This document shows positions 28,070 to 39,052 of a stretch of DNA of 64,000 nucleotides, piece after piece. A program made the translations under genes and the position numbers. The stretch is from assembly GCF_013377015.1 (NCBI RefSeq), contig NZ_JACABA010000002.1, positions 372,001-436,000 of the forward strand, written 5' to 3'. Position 1 is the stretch's first letter. The number at the start of each line of letters is the position of its first letter. This stretch comes from Rhodopseudomonas sp. (GTDB lineage: Bacteria > Pseudomonadota > Alphaproteobacteria > Rhizobiales > Xanthobacteraceae). Under the pieces are notes generated by a model. That model did not search any database. It was not told the DNA's origin and saw nothing but the letters and a program-made list of their open reading frames with translations.

Positions 28070-28155
28070 TGCTGGATTGTCCCCAAGGTACTGCGCCAGG
28101 CGCAAGCGATGCCACACCGAATTCGCCGTGGCAACGGCGCAAGGCCGTTCGGCGG

Positions 28156-28440
28156 CTATCCGGCCAGATCGGCATATTCCGGGTGGGCGTCGAGATAATC
28201 GACGACGAAGCTGCAGCCGGCGACCACCTTGAGCCGCTCGGCGCGGATCAGCTCGAGCGCGCCCTTGACCAGCTGCGAGGCGACGCCGCGGCCGCGCAGG
28301 CTCGGCGGCGTCTCGGTATGGGTAATGATCACACGGTCGGCGGCGCGGCGATAATTCGCAAAGGCGGTGGCGCCCTCGACAGCAAGCTCGAAACGGCTTA
28401 GCGCCTTGTTGTCGCGAACCTCTGACATGGCAATGGGCAT
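28156..28440 (-). CDS. YjdJ-type GNAT N-acetyltransferase
   Basis: 94 residues, the compact GNAT-like form. The acetyl-CoA-binding motif reads TETPPSLRGRGVASQLVKGAL, and the C-terminal block CSFVVDYLDAHPEYADL is typical of this short family, in which the substrate is unknown. The start could be ATG 28440 or the Met four codons later (MSEVRDNKAL). Divergent from the TPR gene. Confidence 0.85.
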   Translation of the reverse strand: MPIAMSEVRDNKALSRFELAVEGATAFANYRRAADRVIITHTETPPSLRGRGVASQLVKGALELIRAERLKVVAGCSFVVDYLDAHPEYADLAG

Positions 28441-28476
28441 GATGTCTTCCGATCGGTCTTTCGCATGGGCCGGTCA

Positions 28477-28505
28477 CGCTCTACGTGTCGGGAAAGTGTA
28501 GAGCG
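28477..28505. promoter_or_regulatory. Inverted repeat in the divergent GNAT/TPR intergenic region
   Basis: CGCTCTAC and GTAGAGCG form eight-base-pair arms separated by 13 bases, between the divergent GNAT and TPR genes. It could be an operator or a leader hairpin. No family is assigned. Confidence 0.35.
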
Positions 28506-28561
28506 AATGAACCCGGCAGCGTCAACGGGTGACAAAGCAAGGAGAATCGGGGTTCGAAACC

Positions 28562-29518
28562 ATGCGACCATTGCCCAGCCTGATGCCGTGCCTGACTGCG
28601 TCGATCATGGTGGCGATGGCGCTGCTGGCGATGCCGTGCGCGGCCGCGGCGGAGGACAGCCCGGCGTGGCAAAGCTGCGTCGGCACCGCGACGCCGCCGC
28701 CGCAACGGGTGTCGGCCTGCACCACGGTGATCAAGACCAAGACCGAGACCGGTAACCGGCTCGCCGCGGCCTATTGCAACCGCGGCCACGGCCTGACCGA
28801 ACAGCGCGAGCTCGATCGCGCGCTGGCCGATCTCGACGAGGCGGTCCGGATCGATCCCGACTACGCCTGCGCCTACAGCAATCGCGGCCGGGTCCATGCC
28901 TTCAAGCGCGACCTCGACCGCGCCATCGCCGACTATGACCAGGCGATCCGGATCAATCCCGACTTCGCGCTCGCCTACAACAACCGCGGGGACGCCTATG
29001 TCGGCAAGGGCGAGACCGAGCGGGCGCTGGCCGATTTCGACAAGGCGATCGAGCTCGATCCGCAGCTGGCGATCGCCTATGGCAATCGCGGTTTTCTGTA
29101 TTATCGCCGCCACGACAACGCCCGCGCCATCGCCGACTACACCGCACAGATCGGGCTGCGGCCGAGCCTGCTCGCCTATATCAACCGCGGCAACGCCTAT
29201 CGCGATTCCGAGCAGCTCGACCGCGCCGCCGCCGACTACGCCGAAGTGATCCGGCTGGCGCCCGAGGACGCCCGCGGCTGGCGCAATCGCGGCTTGATCC
29301 GGCTGTTCCAGGGCGACGCCAAGGGCGGGCTCGCCGACTACGACAAGGCGCTGCAATTCGATCCGGCCGACGTCGATTCCTGGAACAATCGCGGCCAGGC
29401 CAAATTGCGGCTCGGCGACCGTAAGGGCGCGATCGCCGATTTCCGCAAGGCGCTGGCGCTGCGCCCGGACCTCGAGATCGCGCGCGCCAGCCTGCGCCGG
29501 CTCGGCGCCAAGCCGTAG
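28562..29518 (+). CDS. Periplasmic TPR-repeat protein
   Basis: About 318 residues from ATG 28562. A signal peptide (MRPLPSLMPCLTASIMVAMALLAMPCAAAA) precedes about seven tandem tetratricopeptide repeats with the consensus AYxNRGxxxxxxxxxDRAxADxxxAIxxxPxx (for example FALAYNNRGDAYVGKGETERA). The repeats cover almost the whole mature protein, so it is a protein-interaction scaffold with no visible enzyme domain. A GTG at 28529 also opens the frame; AGGAG lies between the two candidate starts, so the exact start is uncertain. Convergent with the next gene. Confidence 0.85.
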   Translation: MRPLPSLMPCLTASIMVAMALLAMPCAAAAEDSPAWQSCVGTATPPPQRVSACTTVIKTKTETGNRLAAAYCNRGHGLTEQRELDRALADLDEAVRIDPDYACAYSNRGRVHAFKRDLDRAIADYDQAIRINPDFALAYNNRGDAYVGKGETERALADFDKAIELDPQLAIAYGNRGFLYYRRHDNARAIADYTAQIGLRPSLLAYINRGNAYRDSEQLDRAAADYAEVIRLAPEDARGWRNRGLIRLFQGDAKGGLADYDKALQFDPADVDSWNNRGQAKLRLGDRKGAIADFRKALALRPDLEIARASLRRLGAKP

Positions 29519-29528
29519 CGCGCGGGGG

Positions 29529-30053
29529 TCAGCTCTTCAGCGCGGCCCTGAGGATGTCCCGAATCGACCACGGCTTGCCCTCGACGCTGCCGCGGATGTC
29601 ATCGATCCGCCAGTGCCCGCCGTCGCGGACGAAGTCGTAGCGCACGATCGCATCGGCCGGGTTGTTGCGCTTGGCTCCTTCGATCAGCGTGACCGCGAGC
29701 GTCGCCGTGCCGCTGTCCTTGCTCTCGACCTTGACCGAGACCGACTTGATGCCGGGGTCCTGCGAATTGCTCACCGGGTCGAAGTCGATCGGCCCGGCAT
29801 CGCCCTTCGGGGTGCGCGCCTCGGCCTGCAGCCACAGCGCGGCGAAGGATTTCGACAGAACTTTCGCGCGCGCCGCCGGCACGTTGGCGAAGTCGCCGCC
29901 GCGATTGTCGTCCTTGATCGCCTTGTCGTAGAGCGCGGTGACGATGGCGACCGGATCGTTGGCGGCTGGCGCGGCGACAGCGGGCAGGGCGAGAGCGGTG
30001 GCCGCAAGGATCGTGGCGGCGCCGGTGACGGCAAAGCTTCGGCGGGTGAGCAT
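29529..30053 (-). CDS. Secreted DUF3828-like protein
   Basis: 174 residues from ATG 30053 (MLTRRSFAVTGAATILAATALAL). The leader has a twin-arginine (TRRSF) and could be a Tat or Sec signal. The mature domain begins NDPVAIVTALYDKAIKDD and ends VRYDFVRDGGHWRIDDIRG, typical of the DUF3828 / NTF2-like cystatin-type fold in Rhizobiales. No catalytic residues can be named. Divergent from the 42-residue zinc-finger gene. Confidence 0.72.
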   Translation of the reverse strand: MLTRRSFAVTGAATILAATALALPAVAAPAANDPVAIVTALYDKAIKDDNRGGDFANVPAARAKVLSKSFAALWLQAEARTPKGDAGPIDFDPVSNSQDPGIKSVSVKVESKDSGTATLAVTLIEGAKRNNPADAIVRYDFVRDGGHWRIDDIRGSVEGKPWSIRDILRAALKS

Positions 30054-30199
30054 AACAGACCTCAATTCAGCAGACGCGCGAGCCGGACCCTGGCGATCCG
30101 GATCGAGCGTTGGCGCGGCAGCGGCCGATTGATGGTATGACATCTGACCGCGTCGCGCCAACGCCGCCGACGCACCCGATTCAGCGACAGGAGGCCGCC

Positions 30200-30328
30200 A
30201 TGGCCAACGAAAAAGGCCCCAACGTCAAGAAGAAGCAGAAGTGCAAGAATTGCGAAGGCAAGGGCCTGTTGAAGAAGGGCGACAAGGTGGTGAAGTGCCA
30301 GCGGTGTCACGGCACGGGGCTAAGGTAA
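30200..30328 (+). CDS. 42-residue DnaJ-type zinc-finger protein
   Basis: Very small protein, start ATG 30200 with CAGGAGG upstream. It consists of a lysine-rich N-terminus (MANEKGPNVKKKQK) followed by CKNCEGKG and CQRCHGTG, two CxxCxGxG motifs 11 residues apart. This is half of a DnaJ cysteine-rich domain, enough to bind one zinc ion. No J domain or other module is present. Function unknown; it may be a stand-alone zinc ribbon or nucleic acid-binding peptide. Confidence 0.82.
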   Translation: MANEKGPNVKKKQKCKNCEGKGLLKKGDKVVKCQRCHGTGLR

Positions 30329-30443
30329 GGGGCATCGCACGCCAGTCGCGTAGCCGGTGCTGGCTCAGCGCCGCGAGCGTGGCAAGGCCCCGAAAAACAT
30401 GCTATCAACGTTGCAGCTTCAACGTCGCCTTCAAAAGGCCGCC

Positions 30444-30665
30444 ATGCCGCACGAACGCATCGAGATCAATCCGGAGATCATGGGCGGCAAGCCGGTCGTG
30501 CGGGGCACGCGCGTTCCGGTCGAATTGATCCTGCGCAAGCTCGGCGCGGGTCTGTCAGCCGCGGATATCCTCGCTGACCACCCGCGGCTGACCCAAGACG
30601 ATATTTTGGCGGCGCAAGCCTTTGCCGCCGACTATCTCGCCGACGAAGACGTGATCTACGGCTGA
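30444..30665 (+). CDS. DUF433 antitoxin of a DUF433/DUF5615 pair
   Basis: 73 residues from ATG 30444 (MPHERIEINPEIMGGKPVVRGTR). DUF433 proteins are small winged-helix DNA-binding proteins acting as antitoxins. The motif GGKPVVRGTRVPVELILRKLGAG and a C-terminal DILAAQAFAADYLADED are diagnostic. In-frame Met codons upstream (30357, 30399) are less likely. It is 2 bp from the downstream toxin gene, as in known pairs of this type. Confidence 0.9.
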   Translation: MPHERIEINPEIMGGKPVVRGTRVPVELILRKLGAGLSAADILADHPRLTQDDILAAQAFAADYLADEDVIYG

Positions 30666-30667
30666 GC

Positions 30668-31030
30668 ATGCGCTGGCTCGGAGATGAGTGCGTCTCCGCA
30701 TCGCTGGTGATGGCGCTGCGTGCGGATGGCCATGACGTACTTTACATTGCTGAAATGGCGGCGGGTTTGAGCGATGCCGAAGTGATTGGATTGGCTTTGC
30801 ACGAGCGACGACTGCTGCTGACCGAGGACAAGGATTTCGGCGATCTGGTCGTTCGGCAAGGTCGTTCGGTTCCGGGCGTCGTGCTGATACGAATCGATTC
30901 AGCGAAGCCGTCATTGAAGGCAACGCGACTTGCAGCAGCGATCGCACACTTTGGCGAAGGTTTGTTTGGTCGCTATTTGGTGATCGAGGAAGGGCGGTTG
31001 CGGGCGCGCCTGTTGAGCAATGCAGGATGA
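30668..31030 (+). CDS. DUF5615 PIN-like toxin
   Basis: 120 residues with the PIN-like nuclease core: MRWLGDECVSASLVMALRADGHDV (acidic metal-binding Asp-Glu near residues 6-7), LLLTEDKDFGDLVV (Asp-Lys-Asp) and VLIRID toward the C-terminus. DUF5615 proteins are the toxin partners of DUF433 antitoxins and are predicted RNases. Immediately downstream of the antitoxin; convergent with the Mrr-type gene. Confidence 0.9.
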   Translation: MRWLGDECVSASLVMALRADGHDVLYIAEMAAGLSDAEVIGLALHERRLLLTEDKDFGDLVVRQGRSVPGVVLIRIDSAKPSLKATRLAAAIAHFGEGLFGRYLVIEEGRLRARLLSNAG

Positions 31031-31076
31031 ACGCAGCTCTATCGGCGGAATATGCTTCCCTATTCCGCCCTACGCT

Positions 31077-31931
31077 CTAAAGCGAAGCGAAAGAATCCGG
31101 ATCAACGATAATAGATTCAATAACCTCTATCCTGACGCCTATCCGCAACGATTTAAGCAGATCGCACAACGCGTCTCCGTCGACAAGATCGATCGCTGGC
31201 GCGCCATCACGAGTAGCTTCCTTCCGGGCGTCAGCAGTGAATGTTCCTGTTGTTATGATTAGGCCTTTGTCAGCACGTCCCACCATCGCTCCTCGAAAAT
31301 CGCGCACAGTAGACGAACCGACCGAACCCCGATAACGTTTTGACTGGAAGAGCACCTGGAAGGAGAGCAGATTAAGTCTGAGAACGCCCGTCCCGTCGAT
31401 ACCGCCGTCGCCACTTCTCCCTGTTACTTCAACTTTAACAAAGCCAGACTCCCGCAAAACTCGTTGGCAAAGTCGCTCAAAGGTACTTGGTTCGATTCTC
31501 AACAGTATTTCGAGCAATCGCTCCTTCCACGAAAGATCGACCTCTGCGATACCTTCTTCGTCTTGTTCGTCATCCGGCTCCGTATCAACAATAGCAGCAA
31601 TTCGAGCCTGCCGATTCTGCTGCTGAACCTGATACTTTATCTCATTAATTTGCTCATCGGACATTTCGTACCCAGCAGGCGTAAGGTGCCACACACCACG
31701 CTCCGAATTGTCCAATGCGCCGCCCTTCTTGAGGTAAGTGCGCGCCCATGCAAGTCGATAGCTAAATTCGGTACGGGGTCCGTCACCGTGCGGCTGCGCG
31801 CGCTCTTCATCAGAGAGACCGCTCTCAATCGCGACGGCTTCCTCCAATTCGTCGATGGTTGCGGAACCACCTCGCGAACGCAGAGCGTGAACAACGGGAA
31901 CAAAAAAAGTGTGAAAGGATGGAAATGCCAT
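31077..31931 (-). CDS. Mrr-type restriction endonuclease
   Basis: 284 residues from ATG 31931; a TTG twelve bases earlier is possible. An N-terminal Mrr winged-helix domain (FHTFFVPVVHALRSRGGSATIDELEE..., WHLTPAGYEM) is followed by a PD-(D/E)xK nuclease domain: FERLCQRVLRESGF, then the catalytic GDGGIDG (Asp about 179) and FQSKRY (Gln-x-Lys about 196-198). Mrr-type enzymes cut modified DNA (type IV restriction). No methyltransferase is adjacent. The gene has clearly lower GC and looser codon use than its neighbours, a sign of transfer. Confidence 0.88.
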   Translation of the reverse strand: MAFPSFHTFFVPVVHALRSRGGSATIDELEEAVAIESGLSDEERAQPHGDGPRTEFSYRLAWARTYLKKGGALDNSERGVWHLTPAGYEMSDEQINEIKYQVQQQNRQARIAAIVDTEPDDEQDEEGIAEVDLSWKERLLEILLRIEPSTFERLCQRVLRESGFVKVEVTGRSGDGGIDGTGVLRLNLLSFQVLFQSKRYRGSVGSSTVRDFRGAMVGRADKGLIITTGTFTADARKEATRDGAPAIDLVDGDALCDLLKSLRIGVRIEVIESIIVDPDSFASL

Positions 31932-31952
31932 AAGTTGCCCCAAAGTTAAATC

Positions 31953-32154
31953 TCACTCCGCCGCCTCGTCCGCCTTCCGCTTCTTCTTCGCTGCACCCGC
32001 GGCCTTCGCCAGCACCGGCGCCAGGAATTTGCCCGTGTAGCTCCTCGGCGCCTTGACGATGTCTTCCGGGGGGCCCCAGGCGACGATTTCGCCGCCGCCC
32101 GTCGCCGCCTTCGGGGCCGAGGTCGATCACCCGGTCGGCGGTCTTGATGACTTC
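31953..32154 (-). pseudogene. Diverged second copy of the uvrA 3' end
   Basis: About 202 bp that align with the true uvrA 3' end (32730-32930) with roughly 14 substitutions and one extra C near 32100. Both copies end with the same tail, RKADEAAE and stop. Most differences are synonymous in the uvrA frame, but the extra base breaks the frame, so the fragment is not expressed as UvrA. It lies on the far side of the DUF4258 gene pair, so the pair is flanked by direct repeats of the uvrA end. Confidence 0.9.
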
Positions 32155-32187
32155 CATTCAATCTCGACCGGGTTCATGATACGCACA

Positions 32188-32403
32188 TCACTCCGCGGCG
32201 ACCGGGGTCAGTTCGAACACGCGTCCGTATTTTGCCGCTTCCGCCAGGTCGCCACGACGCAGCGCGGCGCGGGCGGCTTCGAGCTTATGGACGTCCACCG
32301 GCGACAAATAGGGCGACCATGCGGTGTCATCCTCGATCAATTCGACCTGGATTTCGGCGCAGTATCGACCTTCATGGATGAATTCTTTCGACACACGTGT
32401 CAT
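32188..32403 (-). CDS. Small protein paired with DUF4258, putative antitoxin
   Basis: 71 residues from ATG 32403: MTRVSKEFIHEGRYCAEIQV, then LIEDDTAWSPYLSPVDVHKLEAARAALRRGDLAEAAKYGRVFELTPVAAE. The sequence WSPYLSxxD...LRRGD.....RVFELTPV recurs in small proteins encoded next to DUF4258 genes, and it is probably the antitoxin, although this is from pattern memory. It overlaps the upstream DUF4258 stop as ATGA. No DNA-binding motif is obvious. Confidence 0.7.
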   Translation of the reverse strand: MTRVSKEFIHEGRYCAEIQVELIEDDTAWSPYLSPVDVHKLEAARAALRRGDLAEAAKYGRVFELTPVAAE

Positions 32404-32723
32404 CGCGGCCTCCGCTGCATGAAGTCCGCGGACCATCGTCGCGGATCGGGTCGATACGCCGTCACCAGAATGGCCGGACGGCCGTTGGCCTTGGGTATAC
32501 CCCACATCACATGAACAGGACCATCGCGATCGGACTGCAGAGTCAGGACGGACGGTTCTTTGCGGCTATCGGGATAGTCCTCAACCAGAACCGCCGCCAT
32601 GACGCCGGCAATCACTTCCTCCGCAGAAATACCATCATTCGCGAGTTCGCGGAAGCCGTGCCGGGAGACGATATAGTCGCCCGCTGACACGAGAGATTGC
32701 ACACTGCGAAGCGTCTCGCTCAC
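32400..32723 (-). CDS. DUF4258 protein, putative toxin
   Basis: 107 residues. Opening YIVSRHGFRELANDGISAEEVIAGV, then VLVEDYPDSRKEPSVLTLQSDRDGPVHVMWGIP and ILVTAYRPDPRRWSADF. The pattern H-G-x-x-E-L...AEVI......E.YP.......L.......P.HV.....A.........TAYRPDPxRW is that of DUF4258, a RelE/BrnT-like toxin relative. It starts 7 bp from the end of uvrA and overlaps its partner by four bases. Confidence 0.82.
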   Translation of the reverse strand: MSETLRSVQSLVSAGDYIVSRHGFRELANDGISAEEVIAGVMAAVLVEDYPDSRKEPSVLTLQSDRDGPVHVMWGIPKANGRPAILVTAYRPDPRRWSADFMQRRPR

Positions 32724-32729
32724 GAGTCC

Positions 32730-35855
<3,126 letters not shown>

Positions 35856-35940
35856 GACGGATTCCCAGACGCGAGAGGCGCGCCGCATTCGGGCGCGCAT
35901 CGCCGGATTCACCGGGGCTGACGCCAGTTGGCTGAACCTG

Positions 35941-35955
35941 GAACATAGGAAGAAC
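35941..35955. promoter_or_regulatory. SOS (LexA) box of uvrA
   Basis: GAAC-ATAGGAA-GAAC, an exact match to the alphaproteobacterial LexA site GAAC-N7-GAAC (GTTC-N7-GTTC on the other strand). It lies 86 bp upstream of the uvrA ATG and so probably places uvrA under LexA control. Confidence 0.85.
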
Positions 35956-36036
35956 GCCGGGTGATTTCCAGTCCCGCGTGGCGGCCATCAACGGTTTCTT
36001 GGCCAAGGCGCGGGTTGACGCGCTCAGGCGCAAAAA

Positions 36037-36057
36037 AGGCCGGCGCGAAGCCGGCCT
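36037..36057 (-). terminator. Terminator hairpin, copy 1
   Basis: AGGCCGGC-GCGAA-GCCGGCCT followed, on the minus strand, by a T-run (AAAAAA on the plus strand at 36032-36037). Identical in its 21-bp core to the terminator of the intact porin gene at 36193-36213; here it follows the porin relic tail. Confidence 0.85.
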
Positions 36058-36084
36058 CCTGCAATCGGTCGGCTCAGACCGGGG

Positions 36085-36132
36085 TCAGTAACGCGCGACC
36101 ACCGGACCGCCCCGGCGATAGTTGATGCGTGC
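36085..36132 (-). pseudogene. Relic C-terminal tail of a second porin
   Basis: Minus-strand translation gives ATARINYRRGGPVVARY and stop, almost the same as VTARINYRWGGPVVAKY at the end of the intact porin 150 bp away. Nothing else of the gene remains, and an identical terminator follows. This looks like a tandem porin duplication that lost most of one copy. Confidence 0.85.
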
Positions 36133-36192
36133 GGTTGCCAATGCGGGCATCGGCAGACGACGACAACGACAACAAAAATACGAACACGAAAA

Positions 36193-36213
36193 AGGCCGGC
36201 GCGAAGCCGGCCT
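36193..36213 (-). terminator. Terminator hairpin, copy 2 (intact porin)
   Basis: The same AGGCCGGC-GCGAA-GCCGGCCT hairpin with an A-run on the plus strand (T-run for the minus-strand transcript), 36 bp after the stop of the intact porin gene. Confidence 0.87.
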
Positions 36214-36248
36214 CTCGTAGCTCAAGGAGCGCTCAGGTCAGACGAAGA

Positions 36249-36998
36249 TCAATACTTCGCGACGACCGGGCCACCCCAACGATAGTTGATGCGGGCAGTG
36301 ACGAGATCGACGTCCTGCTTGATACGATCGACCGTGGTCGCCGGCGAGGTGAACGTGATGTCACGCGAACCGAGGAACATGTGATCGTATTCAACCGCGA
36401 ACGACCAGTTCGGGGTGAAGCCGTATTCGAAGCCGGTACCGACAGCTGCACCCCAACGGGTTTCGCCCGCGGTGCCAGTCACCGCCGCCGCACCAGTCAC
36501 CCGATAGTCATACTTGTCGTGGGCCACTGCCGCACCGCCCTTGACGTAGAGCAGCGCGTTGTTCCAAGCGTAACCGACCCGACCGGTAAAGAGGCCGAGA
36601 CCATCGATCTTCGACTGGTTGGTGAAGCGGCCGTCGAACAAGCTGACATTGGTGCCCTTCAAGTCGGCCCAATCGCCCTGAGCTTCCAAGCCGAACACCC
36701 AAGAACCCATCTGCCAATTATAGCCGATCTGACCGCCAGCCACGGCGCCGTCGGCATCATGGCAACCTTCGCTAACATTCACTGCCAAGCGCGCAGCGGC
36801 CGTACCCGAGTAATCCCAGCACTTGCGGCTCGTTCCCCAACCGCCGTTGGCACCAATATAGAACCCGCTCCAGTCGTAGACCGCGGCGACATAGGCCGGT
36901 GCCTTAGTGTAGGCGCGGGCGGGAAGGTCAGCGGCAACCGCAGGAGCAGCAACACCCAATGCAATCAAACCAACAGTTCCCAGCAAAAACTTTTTCAT
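36249..36998 (-). CDS. Omp25/Omp31-like outer-membrane beta-barrel porin
   Basis: 249 residues from ATG 36998, with GGAGA upstream. A Sec signal peptide (MKKFLLGTVGLIALGVAAPAVAA) precedes DLPARAYTKAPAYVAAVYDWSGFYIGANGGWG, the classic opening of Rhizobiales Omp25-type surface proteins. Alternating strands with aromatic ends follow and the last strand ARINYRWGGPVVAKY is the outer-membrane insertion signal. It lies between uvrA and ssb, which are usually neighbours, together with the relic of a second copy. Confidence 0.92.
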   Translation of the reverse strand: MKKFLLGTVGLIALGVAAPAVAADLPARAYTKAPAYVAAVYDWSGFYIGANGGWGTSRKCWDYSGTAAARLAVNVSEGCHDADGAVAGGQIGYNWQMGSWVFGLEAQGDWADLKGTNVSLFDGRFTNQSKIDGLGLFTGRVGYAWNNALLYVKGGAAVAHDKYDYRVTGAAAVTGTAGETRWGAAVGTGFEYGFTPNWSFAVEYDHMFLGSRDITFTSPATTVDRIKQDVDLVTARINYRWGGPVVAKY

Positions 36999-37482
36999 CG
37001 TCGTGTCTCCAGTGTCCGTCCGCTTCAGGAATTCCGGAGCAGTTACTCGGCAACGCGAGCGCCCGTTCCTCGAATTTGTAATCAGACTATACCCGCGATT
37101 CCCGCAAAAGGCCGTCACCCAAAAGCAACACTCGCCGAGGAAGTGAAACGCCGGGAACTTAATGATTTATTTAGCATATTAGCGGGCGCCCGGATTGGAC
37201 TACGCGACATTGGCCGCGTCCCGGACGCGAAAACGGGTTGCGGTTGCCAGCAAAATACATGTCCGTACCGCGATTTAGGTGTTGATCGTGAACAAAACTG
37301 GAACATAATTGATCTGATCCTGTGTGGATAACGCGGCACGATAGCCTCGCGCGCCGGCCAGAACGTATAGCGTCCGCCCGGATGGTTTCGGCGGGTCAAT
37401 CTCGGCATCGCGCGCAGCGGGCGCCCGGCAGATTGGCATGCGAATCTGATTTGGTATCTGATTTCGACAGTGGAGAGTGGTG
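36999..37482. other. Divergent porin/ssb intergenic region
   Basis: About 480 bp that should hold the porin promoter (left) and the ssb promoter (right). It contains one SOS box (separate entry). It is more AT-rich than average, notably around 37150-37180 and 37290-37330. No convincing gene is present. Confidence 0.55.
37290..37304. promoter_or_regulatory. SOS (LexA) box upstream of ssb
   Basis: GAAC-AAAACTG-GAAC, an exact GAAC-N7-GAAC alphaproteobacterial LexA site, 178 bp before the ssb ATG. In many bacteria uvrA and ssb are divergent and share one box; here each gene has its own. Confidence 0.83.
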
Positions 37483-37974
37483 ATGGCGGGAAGTGTGAAC
37501 AAGGTGATTCTGATCGGCAATCTCGGGGCCGATCCGGAAATCAAGCGGACTCAGGACGGGCGGCCGATCGCCAATCTGCGGATCGCAACCTCGGAAACCT
37601 GGCGCGACAAGAACACCGGCGAACGCAAGGAAAAGACCGAGTGGCACCGCGTCGTGATCTTCAGCGAGGGGCTGTGCAAGATTGCCGAGCAGTACCTCAA
37701 GAAGGGCGCCAAGGTTTACATCGAGGGCCAGTTGCAGACCCGGAAATGGACCGACAAGGACAATATCGAGCGCTATTCCACCGAGGTGGTGCTGCAAGGG
37801 TTCAATTCGACGCTGACCATGCTCGACGGCAAGGGCGGTGGCGGCAGCAGTTTCGGACCCGATGATTCCGCCGGCGGCGATTTCGGCTCCGGCAGCCCGT
37901 CGGCCGCAGCGCCCCGGCGCGCTGTCGCGGCCACCAGCCGCAGCAACGATATGGACGACGACATTCCCTTCTGA
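37483..37974 (+). CDS. ssb: Single-stranded DNA-binding protein
   Basis: Replication and repair ssDNA-binding protein. 163 residues from ATG 37483 ([21 protein letters not shown]), with GGAGAG upstream; two in-frame GTG codons precede it. The OB fold covers about residues 1-112 ([45 protein letters not shown]), followed by a Gly/Ser/Ala-rich linker and the acidic tip MDDDIPF that binds partner proteins. Confidence 0.97.
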   Translation: MAGSVNKVILIGNLGADPEIKRTQDGRPIANLRIATSETWRDKNTGERKEKTEWHRVVIFSEGLCKIAEQYLKKGAKVYIEGQLQTRKWTDKDNIERYSTEVVLQGFNSTLTMLDGKGGGGSSFGPDDSAGGDFGSGSPSAAAPRRAVAATSRSNDMDDDIPF

Positions 37975-38078
37975 GGGGGCCGAAATCGCTTTGCGGGACC
38001 GACCGTCGATCTCGCAAACTGGATGAGCTTATTGCGCTAAGCCGTTTGGCAGGCGAAAATCATCTCGCTGACGATGAC

Positions 38079-38111
38079 AACGAGGCGGCGGAGTCAGTCC
38101 GCCGCCTCGTT
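38079..38111. terminator. Bidirectional terminator between ssb and mazG
   Basis: AACGAGGCGGCGGA-GTCAG-TCCGCCGCCTCGTT, a perfect 14-base-pair stem with a five-base loop. It includes the last codons of mazG and lies between the convergent ssb and mazG genes. Confidence 0.75.
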
Positions 38112-38921
38112 GCGTTTGGCCTCGTTCCATAGCGCGTCCATTTCCGGCAACGAGGCGGCTTCCAGCGCGCGGCCCTGCGACGCCAGCTGCCGTTCGATAT
38201 AGCTAAACCGCCTTTCGAATTTCTGGTTGGTGCCGCGCAGCGCCGTTTCCGGATCGGCGCCGACGTGCCGGGCGAGATTGACCAGCGCGAACATCAGGTC
38301 GCCGGTCTCGGCGGCGACTTCGGCGTGGTCGCCGCGATCGAGCGCGGCCTCGATCTCGTCCGCTTCCTCGCGAATCTTGCTCAGCACCTCGCGCGGATCG
38401 TTCCAGTCGAACCCGACGCTGGACGCCTTGCGTTGCAATTCCATCGCCCGGCTCAGCGCCGGCTGCCCGGGTTTGACGCCGGCCAGCACCGAGTCGGCCA
38501 GCGCCGGTACCGGCTCCGACCGGCGCGCGGCGCGCTCGGCCTTTTCCTCGGCCTTGATCCGGTCCCAGACGCCTTCGACATGGGCCGGCGCGATCCGGCC
38601 CTCGCTGTCCGGGAAGACGTGGGGGTGGCGCCGGATCATCTTGGCGGTGATCGCCTCGACCACATCGCCGAACGAAAACGCCGCGCGCTCTTCGGCGATC
38701 CGGGCGTGGAACACCACCTGCAGCAACAGGTCGCCGAGTTCGTCGCGCAGATCGTCGAGATCGTTGCGGGAAATCGCTTCGGCGACCTCGAAGGCTTCCT
38801 CGATGGTGTAGGGCGCGATCGAGGCGAAATCCTGCTCGATGTCCCACGGGCAGCCGGTGCCGGGGGTGCGCAGCTGCGCCATGATCTCGAGCAGTCGAGC
38901 GATATCGCGGGAAGGGGTCAT
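38094..38921 (-). CDS. mazG: Nucleoside triphosphate pyrophosphohydrolase MazG
   Basis: Hydrolyses NTPs to NMPs and pyrophosphate as a house-cleaning enzyme. 275 residues from ATG 38921 ([30 protein letters not shown]). Two MazG domains: LLEIMAQLR...CPWD...[17 protein letters not shown] with the acidic EExxE-type metal ligands ([18 protein letters not shown]), and a second copy from about residue 160 ([15 protein letters not shown]... [17 protein letters not shown]). Read-through upstream to 39026 is not family-like. Divergent from queC. Confidence 0.95.
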   Translation of the reverse strand: MTPSRDIARLLEIMAQLRTPGTGCPWDIEQDFASIAPYTIEEAFEVAEAISRNDLDDLRDELGDLLLQVVFHARIAEERAAFSFGDVVEAITAKMIRRHPHVFPDSEGRIAPAHVEGVWDRIKAEEKAERAARRSEPVPALADSVLAGVKPGQPALSRAMELQRKASSVGFDWNDPREVLSKIREEADEIEAALDRGDHAEVAAETGDLMFALVNLARHVGADPETALRGTNQKFERRFSYIERQLASQGRALEAASLPEMDALWNEAKRNEAAD

Positions 38922-39052
38922 GCTGCCTCGGCTGTGACGCGGGTACCGGTCCCCTATGCCGCAACCCGGGGCGGCGGCCCAGCGAAAACCGCAACGGCGC
39001 TCTCGCCGCACGGCCATTTGCGGCAACCGCCGGCGGTGCTATGGCCAGCTGC

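Noticed and set aside
28530-28575. GGGTTCGAAACC, resembling a tRNA T-arm
   Set aside because: No acceptor or anticodon stem can be formed with the flanking DNA, and the motif lies in the leader of the TPR gene.
31953-32187. A separate small gene downstream of the DUF4258 pair
   Set aside because: The open frames here are pieces of the duplicated uvrA end with a frameshift, not an independent gene.
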